Positions 43,229-51,382 of a stretch of 64,000 nucleotides of DNA are shown piece by piece. The stretch is from DATKYQ01 sp964640665 (GTDB lineage: Bacteria > Myxococcota > B64-G9): positions 1-64,000 of the forward strand of contig CAZXHT010000011.1 of NCBI GenBank assembly GCA_964640665.1, given 5' to 3'. Under the pieces are notes generated by a model. It did no database searches and was not told where the DNA came from. It was given only the letters and a program-made list of their open reading frames with translations. The position numbers were made by a program, and so were the translations under genes. How positions within the stretch are numbered: position 1 is the first letter of the stretch; every line of letters begins with the position of its first letter.

Positions 43229-43259
43229 GCAACTTCTTCGCATTCTGCGAAGAAGTTGC
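43229..43259 (+). terminator. Strong hairpin after acsE
   Basis: GCAACTTCTTCGCA and TGCGAAGAAGTTGC form a perfect 14-base stem around a three-base loop. The nearest T-run (TTGTTTTTAG) is about 15 bases on, so it may be a terminator, an attenuator before the second cooC, or an mRNA stabiliser. Confidence 0.6.
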
Positions 43260-43300
43260 TGAGTCCAACGCAGGTTGTTTTTAGATCTGGCGGAGCTGCG

Positions 43301-44098
43301 ATGGGCCGGGTCGTGAGCCAAAAGGCAATCAAGCTAGCAGTCAGCGGCAAGGGCGGGGTGGGCAAGACCACCGTGGCCGCGCTGTTGATTCGTCACCTGG
43401 CAGCAGATGGACGGCTGGTGTTGGCGGTGGACGCCGATCCAGTGGCCAGCCTGGGCGGGGCGCTTGGTTTTCCTGATCATGAGAGCATAGTACCGGTGGC
43501 CGAGATGAAAGATTTCATCTTCGAGCGCACCGGTGCCAAGCCGGGGACGCTGGGAGGCTTCTTCAAGATGAACCCCCGCGTCGATGACATTCCCGATCGT
43601 TTCGCCAAGGTCCGCGACAATGTGCACCTGATGGTCATGGGCACGGTCGATTTTGGTGGTTCGGGTTGCATTTGCCCGGAGAGCATTCTCTTGAAGAATC
43701 TTGTGCAGCACCTGCTGCTCTACCAGAACGAAGCGCTGGTGTTGGACATGGAGGCCGGGGTGGAACACCTGGGGCGCGCCACCGCCAAAGCGGTCGACCT
43801 TATGCTGGCGGTGGTCGAGCCCGGCTCGCGTTCGATCAATGCCGCCAAAATGGTGCGCAAGCTGGCCGCCGACATCGGTCTCAATCGGGTAGTGGCCGTG
43901 GCCAATAAGGTGCGTGGAACGGACGACGAGCGGGCGATTGCCAAGGCGCTGGGAGACCTGCCGCTTCTGGGCAGCGTTCCATTCGACCCGGCTTTTGTCG
44001 AAGCCGACTTGGAGGGTGAACTCGTCTATCAAGACGGGATGCCGAAGAAAATGAGCGACGTCATGCAAGGCATCATCGCCGCAGCCATGGCCGAATGA
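43301..44098 (+). CDS. Second CooC/AcsF-type ATPase
   Basis: Starting at 43301 gives 265 residues with deviant Walker A GKGGVGKTT and a CxC motif in GSGCICPES. It is clearly related to the cooC at 30.7 kb but has a longer mid-region (GGFFKMNPRVDDIPDRF). Bacterial acs clusters often include one CooC for CODH and one AcsF that assists nickel insertion into ACS; position right after the acs genes favours the latter. One base separates its stop from the yedK ATG. Confidence 0.85.
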   Translation: MGRVVSQKAIKLAVSGKGGVGKTTVAALLIRHLAADGRLVLAVDADPVASLGGALGFPDHESIVPVAEMKDFIFERTGAKPGTLGGFFKMNPRVDDIPDRFAKVRDNVHLMVMGTVDFGGSGCICPESILLKNLVQHLLLYQNEALVLDMEAGVEHLGRATAKAVDLMLAVVEPGSRSINAAKMVRKLAADIGLNRVVAVANKVRGTDDERAIAKALGDLPLLGSVPFDPAFVEADLEGELVYQDGMPKKMSDVMQGIIAAAMAE

Positions 44099-44099
44099 G

Positions 44100-44762
44100 A
44101 TGTGCGGCCGATTCGCCTTCTTTTCTCTCACTCCGCAGGATCTGCAGGTCTTCGGCCCGGGCCCGGGCGATGTCGATCTGAAGCCGCGCTACAACATCGC
44201 GCCCACACAGCAAGCAGTGGTCGTACCAAATCTGTCACCACGCAGGCTCGAATCTTTTCGCTGGGGCCTGATTCCCGGCTGGGCCAAGGATGTGAAAATA
44301 GGCGCGCGCCTGATCAATGCCCGGGCCGAGACTTTGGCCGAGAAGTCTTCGTTTCGCGAAGCCTTTCGAAAGCGGCGCTGCCTGGTGCCGGCCGACGGGT
44401 TTTTCGAATGGAAAGATACGGGCGATGGCAAGATTCCGTACTTCGTTGGACTGAAATCGAAAAAACCGTTTGCGCTGGCCGGCCTGTGGGAAAGCTTTCA
44501 GCTCAAGGGGGAAGGGCCGCTTTTTACCTTCACTATAATAACCACCCGACCCAACGCACTGCTTCAGCCTATACACCAGCGCATGCCGGTGATCTTGCCT
44601 CCTGCGGCTTACGATCGCTGGCTCGACCCGCAGGCCGATGGGGGCGAAGATCTCGGGCAGTTGCTGGTGTCTTACCCTGCGAAAAAAATGCAGGCCTACC
44701 CGGTCTCGACCAGGGTCAACTCGCCGGCCAACGACGACAAAGACGTCATCCTGCCGGGCTGA
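44100..44762 (+). CDS. yedK: SOS-response-associated peptidase family protein (YedK/HMCES)
   Basis: The protein begins MCGRFAFFS, giving the catalytic Cys2 after Met removal, and keeps RYNIAPTQ, INARAETLAEK, RRCLVPADGFFEW and the late His (PIHQRMPVIL). YedK crosslinks to abasic sites in single-stranded DNA. 220 residues, normal length. No link with CODH is expected; it shares the transcript by position. Confidence 0.93.
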   Translation: MCGRFAFFSLTPQDLQVFGPGPGDVDLKPRYNIAPTQQAVVVPNLSPRRLESFRWGLIPGWAKDVKIGARLINARAETLAEKSSFREAFRKRRCLVPADGFFEWKDTGDGKIPYFVGLKSKKPFALAGLWESFQLKGEGPLFTFTIITTRPNALLQPIHQRMPVILPPAAYDRWLDPQADGGEDLGQLLVSYPAKKMQAYPVSTRVNSPANDDKDVILPG

Positions 44763-44775
44763 AGCATTCCCTGTC

Positions 44776-44967
44776 TCAGGGCCGGCGCAGCATTATCTTG
44801 TGTTTCAGCAAGTCGATGTGATCGATGCTTGCATCAATTTCTTTCTTTTCGCCGAGAATGCTCATCAGGACGATGCGGCCGTCTTTGGGTTTGAGCATGA
44901 CGACGTCCTCGAGCAATAGCTCTTCCTTGCCGTCTTTGCCTTGCAAATAAGCGCTTGATTCACACAT
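44776..44967 (-). CDS. cooT: CooT-type nickel-binding protein
   Basis: The ATG at 44967, behind GAGGTG, starts MCESSAYL, so Cys2 is present as in CooT, a small dimeric Ni-binding protein that aids CODH maturation. The 63-residue length and the pattern KDGKEELLLEDVVMLKP, GEKKEID and LLKHKIMLRR match the family. It follows folE2 by 13 bases on the minus strand. Its closeness to the CODH operon supports the assignment. Confidence 0.85.
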   Translation of the reverse strand: MCESSAYLQGKDGKEELLLEDVVMLKPKDGRIVLMSILGEKKEIDASIDHIDLLKHKIMLRRP

Positions 44968-44980
44968 GAGGCACCTCGAT

Positions 44981-45778
44981 TCAAGGATCGCGCGAGCGTT
45001 CCAGGTAGGCATAGGCATTATGGGCGTGGATCGACTCGTAGTTTTCGACCCCCACAGAAAACCAGGTGATGCCCTTGTGGGACATCAGGCGCGTGGCCAC
45101 GGAGCGGGCGACGTCTTCGACGAACATGGGGTTGGCGTAGGCGCGCTCGGTGACGTACTTCTCGTCCTCGCGCTTGAGCACAGAGAAGACGTCGCACGAG
45201 GCCGACGACTCGACGATCTTGATGATCTCCTCGATCCACACGAAGCGGTTCTGGCGAAAGCGGACACTGACGGTGCCGCGCTGGTTATGGGCACCCTGGT
45301 CGCTGATCGCCTTCGAACAGGGGCACAGCGCCGTGATGGGCACCTTGACCTCGATTTCCAGTGTAACTTCTTCGTTGCCGAACCCGCGTATGGTGCACTC
45401 GTAGGCCATCAATCCCTCGGCCCCCGACACGGGAGCCCGCTTGAGGATGAAGAAGGGAAAGGTCACCTCGATGTGCGCCTCGCCGGCCTGCAGCCTCTTG
45501 CGCATCTGGTGCAGGATCTCCGGGATGCTGGTGGTGCTCATGTCATCGCAGTATTCGTTGAGCAGTTCGACGAAGCGGCTCATGTGAGTGCCCTTGAACT
45601 GGCGCGGCAAGTTGACGTACATGCTGACTCGGGCAACGGTGCGCTGCGAGCCGCCTGATCGTTCGAGAACGCCGATCGGGTAGGAGATGTCCTTGACGCC
45701 GACCTTGTCGATCTCGATATTGCGGTAGTCCGCTTCGTTCTGGATGTCGAGTACGGGTTTTACATACCTGCGCGTCAT
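44981..45778 (-). CDS. folE2: GTP cyclohydrolase FolE2 (type IB)
   Basis: A 265-residue protein with the family Cys-containing motif TALCPCSKAIS and HNQRG, and IEEIIKIVESSASCDVFSVL in order. It makes dihydroneopterin triphosphate, the first step to tetrahydrofolate, and unlike FolE it works with various metals. Pairing with cooT and proximity to folD and acsE suggest supply of the C1 carrier. Confidence 0.93.
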   Translation of the reverse strand: MTRRYVKPVLDIQNEADYRNIEIDKVGVKDISYPIGVLERSGGSQRTVARVSMYVNLPRQFKGTHMSRFVELLNEYCDDMSTTSIPEILHQMRKRLQAGEAHIEVTFPFFILKRAPVSGAEGLMAYECTIRGFGNEEVTLEIEVKVPITALCPCSKAISDQGAHNQRGTVSVRFRQNRFVWIEEIIKIVESSASCDVFSVLKREDEKYVTERAYANPMFVEDVARSVATRLMSHKGITWFSVGVENYESIHAHNAYAYLERSRDP

Positions 45779-45930
45779 GTCCCGCGCAGCCTAGCAAAGA
45801 CATGCTGCCAAGTAAAGAAGCATAGTTCTTGCTTGCCTGAGAATGGCGCATCTGCTAGCTTACCAGGCTCGGGCGAACCGAACGGGTTTGCCAATTAACG
45901 TCGAGATGACTGCATTTGCGAGGTTTGCCC

Positions 45931-47364
45931 ATGGCATACAAGGACGAAATACCTACGGAGTTTCGCGAGTGGAATTACCGCAAGCGTCGGGCGCAGAACT
46001 GGATTCTTGTCGGCCTGATGTACTCGTTTTTCTACATGACGCGCTACAATTTCTCGGCCTTGGCCCCCACGCTGCAGGAAGTTTTCGGCTGGACCAAGGG
46101 TGACCTGGGCCTGTTCGAGACGCTGATGCCGCTGGTCTACGGTTTGGCGGTGGTGATCAACGCTCCGCTGGCCGATCGTTTCGGAGGCCGCCGAGCCTTC
46201 CTGGTCGGCGCGGCCGGTGTCGTCGTCATGAATTCTGTCTTCGGCGCCTTTTACCTGATGGTACAGCAGCCGGCTGTTTTTGCCAATTTTGCCGCCATCG
46301 ATCCGCTGGTGCGTCCCTTTTTTGGGGGCGGGCACGTGCGCATCATGCTCGAAGAGGCCGTGTTTTCCTCGGGCTTCGATGCGCACGGCCTGGCCTGGAT
46401 CATGGCCGGCGTCTGGGCGGTCAACGGCTATTTCCAGTCGTTCGGCGCGCTGTCGATCGTCAAGATCAACGCCCAGTGGTTTCACCTCAAGGAGCGCGGC
46501 ACCTTCGGCGCCATCTTCGGCATTTTGATTCGCTTTGGCCTGATCCTGGCCTTCTCGGGCGCTCCCTTGATCGCGGCCGTGTTACCCTGGCAGTGGGCCT
46601 TCTGGATCCCGGCCGCTTTCGTCTTGCTTCTTTTCTTCTTGAACCTGTTCTTCGTAGTCGAGACGCCTGAAGAGGCCGGCTTCGAGGCCCGCGAAACCGG
46701 CGATGCCGTGGTTGAAGGTGAAGGAGGAAGAGTCAGCATCGTCATGGTGCTTAAAAAAGTATTCGCCAGCCCCACCATGTGGATGATCGCCGTCGCCTCG
46801 ATGATGATCGGTTTGATCCGTCGCAGCGTGGTGGACGCCTGGTGGCCGGTTTATTTCTCGGACGTCTACGGCGTGGAAAGGACGGATGCCTGGCTGCAAC
46901 TGGCTGCCTGGGGCATAGCAGTGCTTGGTATCGCCGGGGGCTTCGCCTTCGGCATAATGTCCGATCGTGTCTACAATGGCAGGCGCGCGCCGGTGGTCGT
47001 TTTCGGCTTCATCGGCATGGGCGCCTGCCTGGGCTTATTCTATGCCTCGGATGCGCTGGCGCTGGGCACGGCAGGAGCCGTAGTCAGCCTGGTGCTGCTC
47101 TCGTTCTTCGTCAACGGTTCTCACGGGATAATCGGCGGCGCGGCCTCGATGGACTTCGGAGGCAAGAAGGCGGCCGCAACGGCCGCGGGTCTGTTCGACG
47201 GCATGCAGTACCTGGCCGCCTCGTTCACCGGCACGGCGGTGGGCTGGATAACAACGGAGTACGGCTGGCAGGCCTGGAAGCTATGGCCCATTCCCTTCGC
47301 CGTCATCGGCGCCCTGGTCATGTTGAAGCTCTGGAACGTGACTCCGGGGAAGAGCGGGCACTGA
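45931..47364 (+). CDS. MFS transporter, organophosphate/sugar-phosphate (UhpT/GlpT) type
   Basis: A 477-residue protein with about 12 hydrophobic segments. The first helix region reads VGLMYSFFYMTRYNFSALAP, close to the GlpT/UhpT pattern with a conserved Arg, and the loop motif ADRFGGRRAF is the MFS motif A. It is expected to exchange a sugar or glycerol phosphate with phosphate at the inner membrane. An insert of ~45 residues (LMVQQPAVFANFAAIDPLV onward) lies between helices 3 and 4. Single gene, starting after AGGTTTG at 45931. Confidence 0.85.
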   Translation: MAYKDEIPTEFREWNYRKRRAQNWILVGLMYSFFYMTRYNFSALAPTLQEVFGWTKGDLGLFETLMPLVYGLAVVINAPLADRFGGRRAFLVGAAGVVVMNSVFGAFYLMVQQPAVFANFAAIDPLVRPFFGGGHVRIMLEEAVFSSGFDAHGLAWIMAGVWAVNGYFQSFGALSIVKINAQWFHLKERGTFGAIFGILIRFGLILAFSGAPLIAAVLPWQWAFWIPAAFVLLLFFLNLFFVVETPEEAGFEARETGDAVVEGEGGRVSIVMVLKKVFASPTMWMIAVASMMIGLIRRSVVDAWWPVYFSDVYGVERTDAWLQLAAWGIAVLGIAGGFAFGIMSDRVYNGRRAPVVVFGFIGMGACLGLFYASDALALGTAGAVVSLVLLSFFVNGSHGIIGGAASMDFGGKKAAATAAGLFDGMQYLAASFTGTAVGWITTEYGWQAWKLWPIPFAVIGALVMLKLWNVTPGKSGH

Positions 47365-47452
47365 GATGCTATGCAGGACGAAACTTGTGGACAAATCCAG
47401 AATCCCGGAAATAGCGTAATTCACTGTCCCAATGAAACAATGGAGGTAACGG

Positions 47453-48610
47453 ATGGCTACGCGAAAAAAGGTTCCTTTGATAGGGGTGGTGGCCATGCTC
47501 ATTGCAACCGCATGGGGCGGCAGGAGCATGGCCCAGATTATCTATGTTGACTATTACACTCCCCAATTCTACATGGACAACCTGGTGTTCTACGACGATG
47601 CAGGGGCCCCAATCTACTACGAAAACAACGTGGCCTACGCGGTTCCCGGCGACTATCCCGGCTACAACAACTTGGTAAACAACTTCACAAACAACGAGGA
47701 CGCCTATTTCCAGTGGTTCGAGGAAGTGGGCTATAACAACCTCCAATTTCACCGAACACCGGTCGTTGACTACTACAAGCCTGCCTATTACGACGACTAC
47801 CCGGTGTTCTTCGTAAGAAACCAGCCGGTCTACTACGTTGATGGTATAATGCACACGATTCTTTCCAGCGATAGACGCTACGCCAGGCTGATGCGGCACT
47901 ATCGAAAACACAGGGCCGAGTATGGGCGCTGGTACCGGTCTGTCGGCCGATCTTACCGGTCGTACCGCCGATCTGTCGGTACAGACTACTACCGTCCCCA
48001 ATACTATGAGGGATACCTGGTATTTTACGACGCCTCGGGCATGCCATACTACTACCAGAGCGGCCGCGTGGTGCACATACCCCGGACCTACAGAGGGTAT
48101 CAGGCATATGTCTCTCACTACCGGAACCACCGAAACGATTATGGTCGCTGGTACAAGTCCAAGGGTCAACGCCGTCACGAATACCGCCGGCCCAAGGCCT
48201 ACCTCAAAAGAGTCGTCGCTCCCAAGGCGCCTCGGGCCAATCATGGTCGGGCGGAGAACCGGAAGTACCGTCCTGCAGTGCGGCATCGTCTCAGGCCAGC
48301 CATTCAGCCGAAACCACAACAACCCCGGCCGCGGGTGGAGCCCAAGCGGCCCGGGCATCGCGATATGCCCGGTCGCCCACACAAAGTGGCTCCTCCGCCC
48401 CGGCAGCCCCGGCCGCGAGTGGAACCCAAGCGGCAGGGACTCCGCGATACACCCAGGCGCCCATCCCGTGTGACTCCGATGCCGCGCAAGGATCGCCCGG
48501 TGCACGTAAACAAGCCCAAGCCCAAGCCCAAGCCCCGAACACCTCCTGTGCGTGACAAGCACAAGAAAGAAAAAGACAAGAAAAGCGACAAGTCACACGG
48601 CCGGAGGTGA
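47453..48610 (+). CDS. Secreted Tyr-rich three-repeat protein with basic tail
   Basis: TGGAGGTAA precedes the ATG. Signal peptide to SMAQI, then three ~70-residue repeats, each starting with a (V/T)DYYxPxYY-like motif (VDYYTPQFY, VDYYKPAYY, TDYYRPQYY) followed by (V/L)(F/V)(F/Y) and Y(Y)(V/E/Q). Repeats 2 and 3 end in RHRAEYGRWYRSVG and RNHRNDYGRWYKSKG. The last ~150 residues are Pro/Arg/Lys-rich, low in structure, with an imperfect repeat (QPRPRVEPKR) used twice. Mature protein is very Tyr-rich and basic, so it may bind polymer or wall components. No known enzyme motif. Confidence 0.7.
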   Translation: MATRKKVPLIGVVAMLIATAWGGRSMAQIIYVDYYTPQFYMDNLVFYDDAGAPIYYENNVAYAVPGDYPGYNNLVNNFTNNEDAYFQWFEEVGYNNLQFHRTPVVDYYKPAYYDDYPVFFVRNQPVYYVDGIMHTILSSDRRYARLMRHYRKHRAEYGRWYRSVGRSYRSYRRSVGTDYYRPQYYEGYLVFYDASGMPYYYQSGRVVHIPRTYRGYQAYVSHYRNHRNDYGRWYKSKGQRRHEYRRPKAYLKRVVAPKAPRANHGRAENRKYRPAVRHRLRPAIQPKPQQPRPRVEPKRPGHRDMPGRPHKVAPPPRQPRPRVEPKRQGLRDTPRRPSRVTPMPRKDRPVHVNKPKPKPKPRTPPVRDKHKKEKDKKSDKSHGRR

Positions 48611-48650
48611 CTCCCCCGCGCTGGTTCTCGCGGATAGAGAAACCAGGGAG
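48611..48650 (+). terminator. Possible hairpin after the Tyr-rich gene
   Basis: CTGGTTCTC (48621-48629) pairs with GAGAAACCAG (48637-48646) with one bulge; flanking CTCCC and GGGAG can extend it. A short T-run lies about 40 bases on. Confidence 0.35.
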
Positions 48651-48692
48651 ACGAGGGTAGGTATTTTACGCCTTTTTATCTATTCTTGAACT

Positions 48693-48950
48693 ATGCTAAG
48701 AAATACCGATCAGCAAACCCGCATCCAGGCTCTGCGGCGCTTTCTTGGTCGGTCCGGACCTTCTTCCGGGCGACGGGGACGGGAGGCTTTGGAGATCAGT
48801 CAGCCTGTTTTTTCGCGGTTGGTCTCGAGCGCGCCGGATGAAATCCTGGTGGCCGGCCGGGGGCGCTCTACCCGCTATGCCGCCCGGCAACCTGGTGTGC
48901 GGCGAGGAGGCCTTCCGGCTCCGGGTCATCGACGGGCGAGTAGCTTGTCT
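48693..48950 (+). pseudogene. N-terminal remnant of a HipA-like kinase with winged helix
   Basis: The frame MLRNTDQQTRIQALRRFLGR then EALEISQPVFSRLVSS and GRGRSTRYAAR fits the helix-turn-helix front part of stand-alone HipA-like toxin kinases. A frameshift near 48885 leads into LVCGEEAFRLRVIDGR, which resembles the next segment. It then runs into the convergent signalling gene. Only the DNA-binding part survives. It occupies the otherwise gene-free ~300-base gap. Confidence 0.5.
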
Positions 48951-50329
48951 ACGTGGGCTCGGATGGTCTTGGTCTCCTGCTCGTTATTGCACAGGCGCAG
49001 GCAGCGCTCCCATGCTTCGAAGGCCTTGCTGGTGAAGCCCGTCTTCTCGTAGATCTGCGCCAGGTCTTGTACCTGCTTGAAGTTTGGTTGAAGCTCCACC
49101 GCACGTTCCAATTCGGCTATGGCGCGGTAGGGCTCGTCCAGCTTGTCATATAGCAGCCCCAGCCTGTGATGCAGGGAGGGAGAGAAGGGCGAGGCCGCGA
49201 TGGCCTTTTGCAAGTGGGCCACGGAACCGAAAAGGTCCCCCTTACGGTAGGCCTGGGCCGCTTCTTGCAAGGCCGGGCCGGCCTGGATTTCTAGATCTGC
49301 TGGTTGCGCGGCCGCGCCGCTGTCCGACAGGCAGCCTTCAATCACGTGCTTCAGCTCGTCTAGCCGCAAGGGTTTCTCGAGGAAGGCGTCTGCGCCGTAT
49401 AGGCGGCGCACATCGTCGGCGTAACGCCAGCCGCGGTAGACCGCGCTGATCATGACTACCGGGATGTGCCTCGTGCCCTCGGCGTGCTTGACCCGGTAAC
49501 AGATATCAAAGCCGTGAACGCCGGGCAACATGGCGTCTAGCACTATTGCACGAGGGAGGCGCTGTTTCAAAACGCGCAGCGCCTCGGTCCCGTCCGCGGC
49601 CTGCCAGACTTCGTAGCCGGACTTTGAGAGAAACTCGGCCAGCATGAGCCTCAGGTCGGTCTCGTCATCCACGACCAAGACAGTTGGCTTCTCGGAAGGC
49701 TGCACTTTGGTGCCTGACTCGATCTGGTCCACCCAGTTGGCATCGCTGTCGAGAAACGACTCGCCACTCACAACGGGCGCCGGGGCGGCGCCGAAGGCGG
49801 CGTCCTGGTTGCTGCCGACGACGATCTCCAGGTGGCCGTCGTCGCCGAATGTTTGCGAGGGGTCGAAGTCAACGCCCTGGCAGAAGGCCGCGTCAGCGCG
49901 CTCTTTAATGCGATAGGCATCCTCGATGCTATCGTGCAGGCAACCGATCAGCGCGCCGTGCTCGACGATGCGGCAGCCGGTAGTGAAGCCGATCTCGTCC
50001 TGGTAGGCGATGTTGGTCGGGTCGGCCATGGCCACGAAAAGTTCGCGCTCGTGGCGGTGTACCGGCAAAGCGTTGAGCTTCCTGGCCAACTCGAGCGGAA
50101 AACCGGTAAGCAACGAGATCGGGATGCAGCTTCGCGTCAACACCACGAAGGGGACGCCGAGCTGGCGCGAGAGAACACGGGCCAGCGTCTTCTCGTCGGC
50201 GTAACCCTGAGCCAGGCAGGCCGTGGCCAGACGCCCGCCGAAACGTCGCTGGCGCCCGAGCGCGGCCTGGATCTGCTCCTTGGTGACGATGCCGAGATCG
50301 AGTAGCAGGTTGCCAATTCGCTTGGTCAT
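48926..50329 (-). CDS. MshEN (GspE N-terminal)-receiver-TPR protein
   Basis: GGAG lies upstream of ATG 50329. Residues 1-150 form a MshEN-type domain (GNLLLDLGIVTKEQIQAALGRQ in part; LARVLSRQLGVPFVVL), a fold that in some proteins binds cyclic-di-GMP. Residues ~222-340 are a response-regulator receiver (TVLVVDDETDLR, phospho-acceptor Asp near residue 262 in VLDAMLPG, late Lys in FLEKPL). Residues ~360-467 hold about three TPRs. No ATPase or output enzyme is present, so it is probably an adaptor between a second messenger and a phosphorelay. Confidence 0.8.
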   Translation of the reverse strand: MTKRIGNLLLDLGIVTKEQIQAALGRQRRFGGRLATACLAQGYADEKTLARVLSRQLGVPFVVLTRSCIPISLLTGFPLELARKLNALPVHRHERELFVAMADPTNIAYQDEIGFTTGCRIVEHGALIGCLHDSIEDAYRIKERADAAFCQGVDFDPSQTFGDDGHLEIVVGSNQDAAFGAAPAPVVSGESFLDSDANWVDQIESGTKVQPSEKPTVLVVDDETDLRLMLAEFLSKSGYEVWQAADGTEALRVLKQRLPRAIVLDAMLPGVHGFDICYRVKHAEGTRHIPVVMISAVYRGWRYADDVRRLYGADAFLEKPLRLDELKHVIEGCLSDSGAAAQPADLEIQAGPALQEAAQAYRKGDLFGSVAHLQKAIAASPFSPSLHHRLGLLYDKLDEPYRAIAELERAVELQPNFKQVQDLAQIYEKTGFTSKAFEAWERCLRLCNNEQETKTIRAHVDKLLARR

Positions 50330-50350
50330 CAACTCATTCTCCTTTTATAT

Positions 50351-51382
50351 CTATTGCAGGCGCTTCCAGTGCGCCGCAGAGCCGGGGACGTTCATCGCCG
50401 GAGGTTCGGCGGCCAGAACGTACTCGGCCCTACGGTTGCGCGGCTCGTCGGTTTCGTCGGGAGTGGGCAGCTTGAGGCCGCGTTCGCCGTAGCCCTGGTA
50501 GTAGATCGGACGCTTGAAGCCCTGCCCGCGGAAATAGCCGGCTATGGCCAGGGCACGCTTCTCGCTCAGTTGCAGGTTGTAGTCGGCCGCCGCGACCGTG
50601 TCGGTGTGGCCGGCCACGTACAGCCGGGCGTCGAGCAGCTTGCCGTATTTGGCAAGGCCCTTCTGTAGCAGCGCGTAGCTGCTGTTCAGCTTGGGCTTCT
50701 CCCCGTCGCGGATCTCCCACTTGCCGGTCTCGAACTCAACCTCCTGGTGCGGAATACTGTAGCTCCAGGGAACCAATTCGAGATCCTCGAAGATGCCGTC
50801 CGTGCCGTGGGCGACTAGTCTGATCTTCAAGATCTTGGCCGCACTCTTCTTCCAGGATATTTTCACCGACCTGGCCGCCGGTTCGACTTTGACTAAACCG
50901 TGATCGATGCGCTTGCCGTCATCGGCTGTGACTTCGTAGTCGACACTGGCAAGCGGACGGCTCGATCCCAAAACGAGCCTGCAGGTGTCGAGATCCAGCT
51001 TGCGCCTGTCGGCCAAAAGTCCCAGGCCGGCAACCACCTCGACCTCGAAATCGAGATTCATCGCTCCCGTGTTTCCGCCGGAAAAATTCACCGTTAACGT
51101 GCCCCGGTAACGGTGCCGGCCTTGATCGGCCGGAAGTCGAAAGACGCGCTTCGAATCACGCGGGACGTTGACCAGTTCCTGATGCACCAGCTTGCCGTCG
51201 TCGCGCTTAAGATCAAGCGTCAGCGAGGCAAGATCGCTGTGCACGGCGACATTCAGACGCGGATGCTTGCCGGCCGGCACCTTATCGTCCAGGTGCACCT
51301 CTAATACCTGGTCGGCAAGGGCCGGGGAGGGAACGATTGCCAGGACAACCGCCGCCAGCGAGAAAAAAATGTTTCTGATCAT
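50351..51382 (-). CDS. OmpA-family periplasmic protein
   Basis: A 343-residue protein with a signal peptide (to ALADQ), a ~190-residue beta-rich domain of unknown type, and a C-terminal OmpA/MotB domain (YVAGHTDTVAAADYNLQLSE, EPRNRRAEYVL) that binds peptidoglycan. Its start overlaps the stop of the giant membrane protein gene by one base (TAATG), so the two are translationally linked. Confidence 0.85.
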   Translation of the reverse strand: MIRNIFFSLAAVVLAIVPSPALADQVLEVHLDDKVPAGKHPRLNVAVHSDLASLTLDLKRDDGKLVHQELVNVPRDSKRVFRLPADQGRHRYRGTLTVNFSGGNTGAMNLDFEVEVVAGLGLLADRRKLDLDTCRLVLGSSRPLASVDYEVTADDGKRIDHGLVKVEPAARSVKISWKKSAAKILKIRLVAHGTDGIFEDLELVPWSYSIPHQEVEFETGKWEIRDGEKPKLNSSYALLQKGLAKYGKLLDARLYVAGHTDTVAAADYNLQLSEKRALAIAGYFRGQGFKRPIYYQGYGERGLKLPTPDETDEPRNRRAEYVLAAEPPAMNVPGSAAHWKRLQ

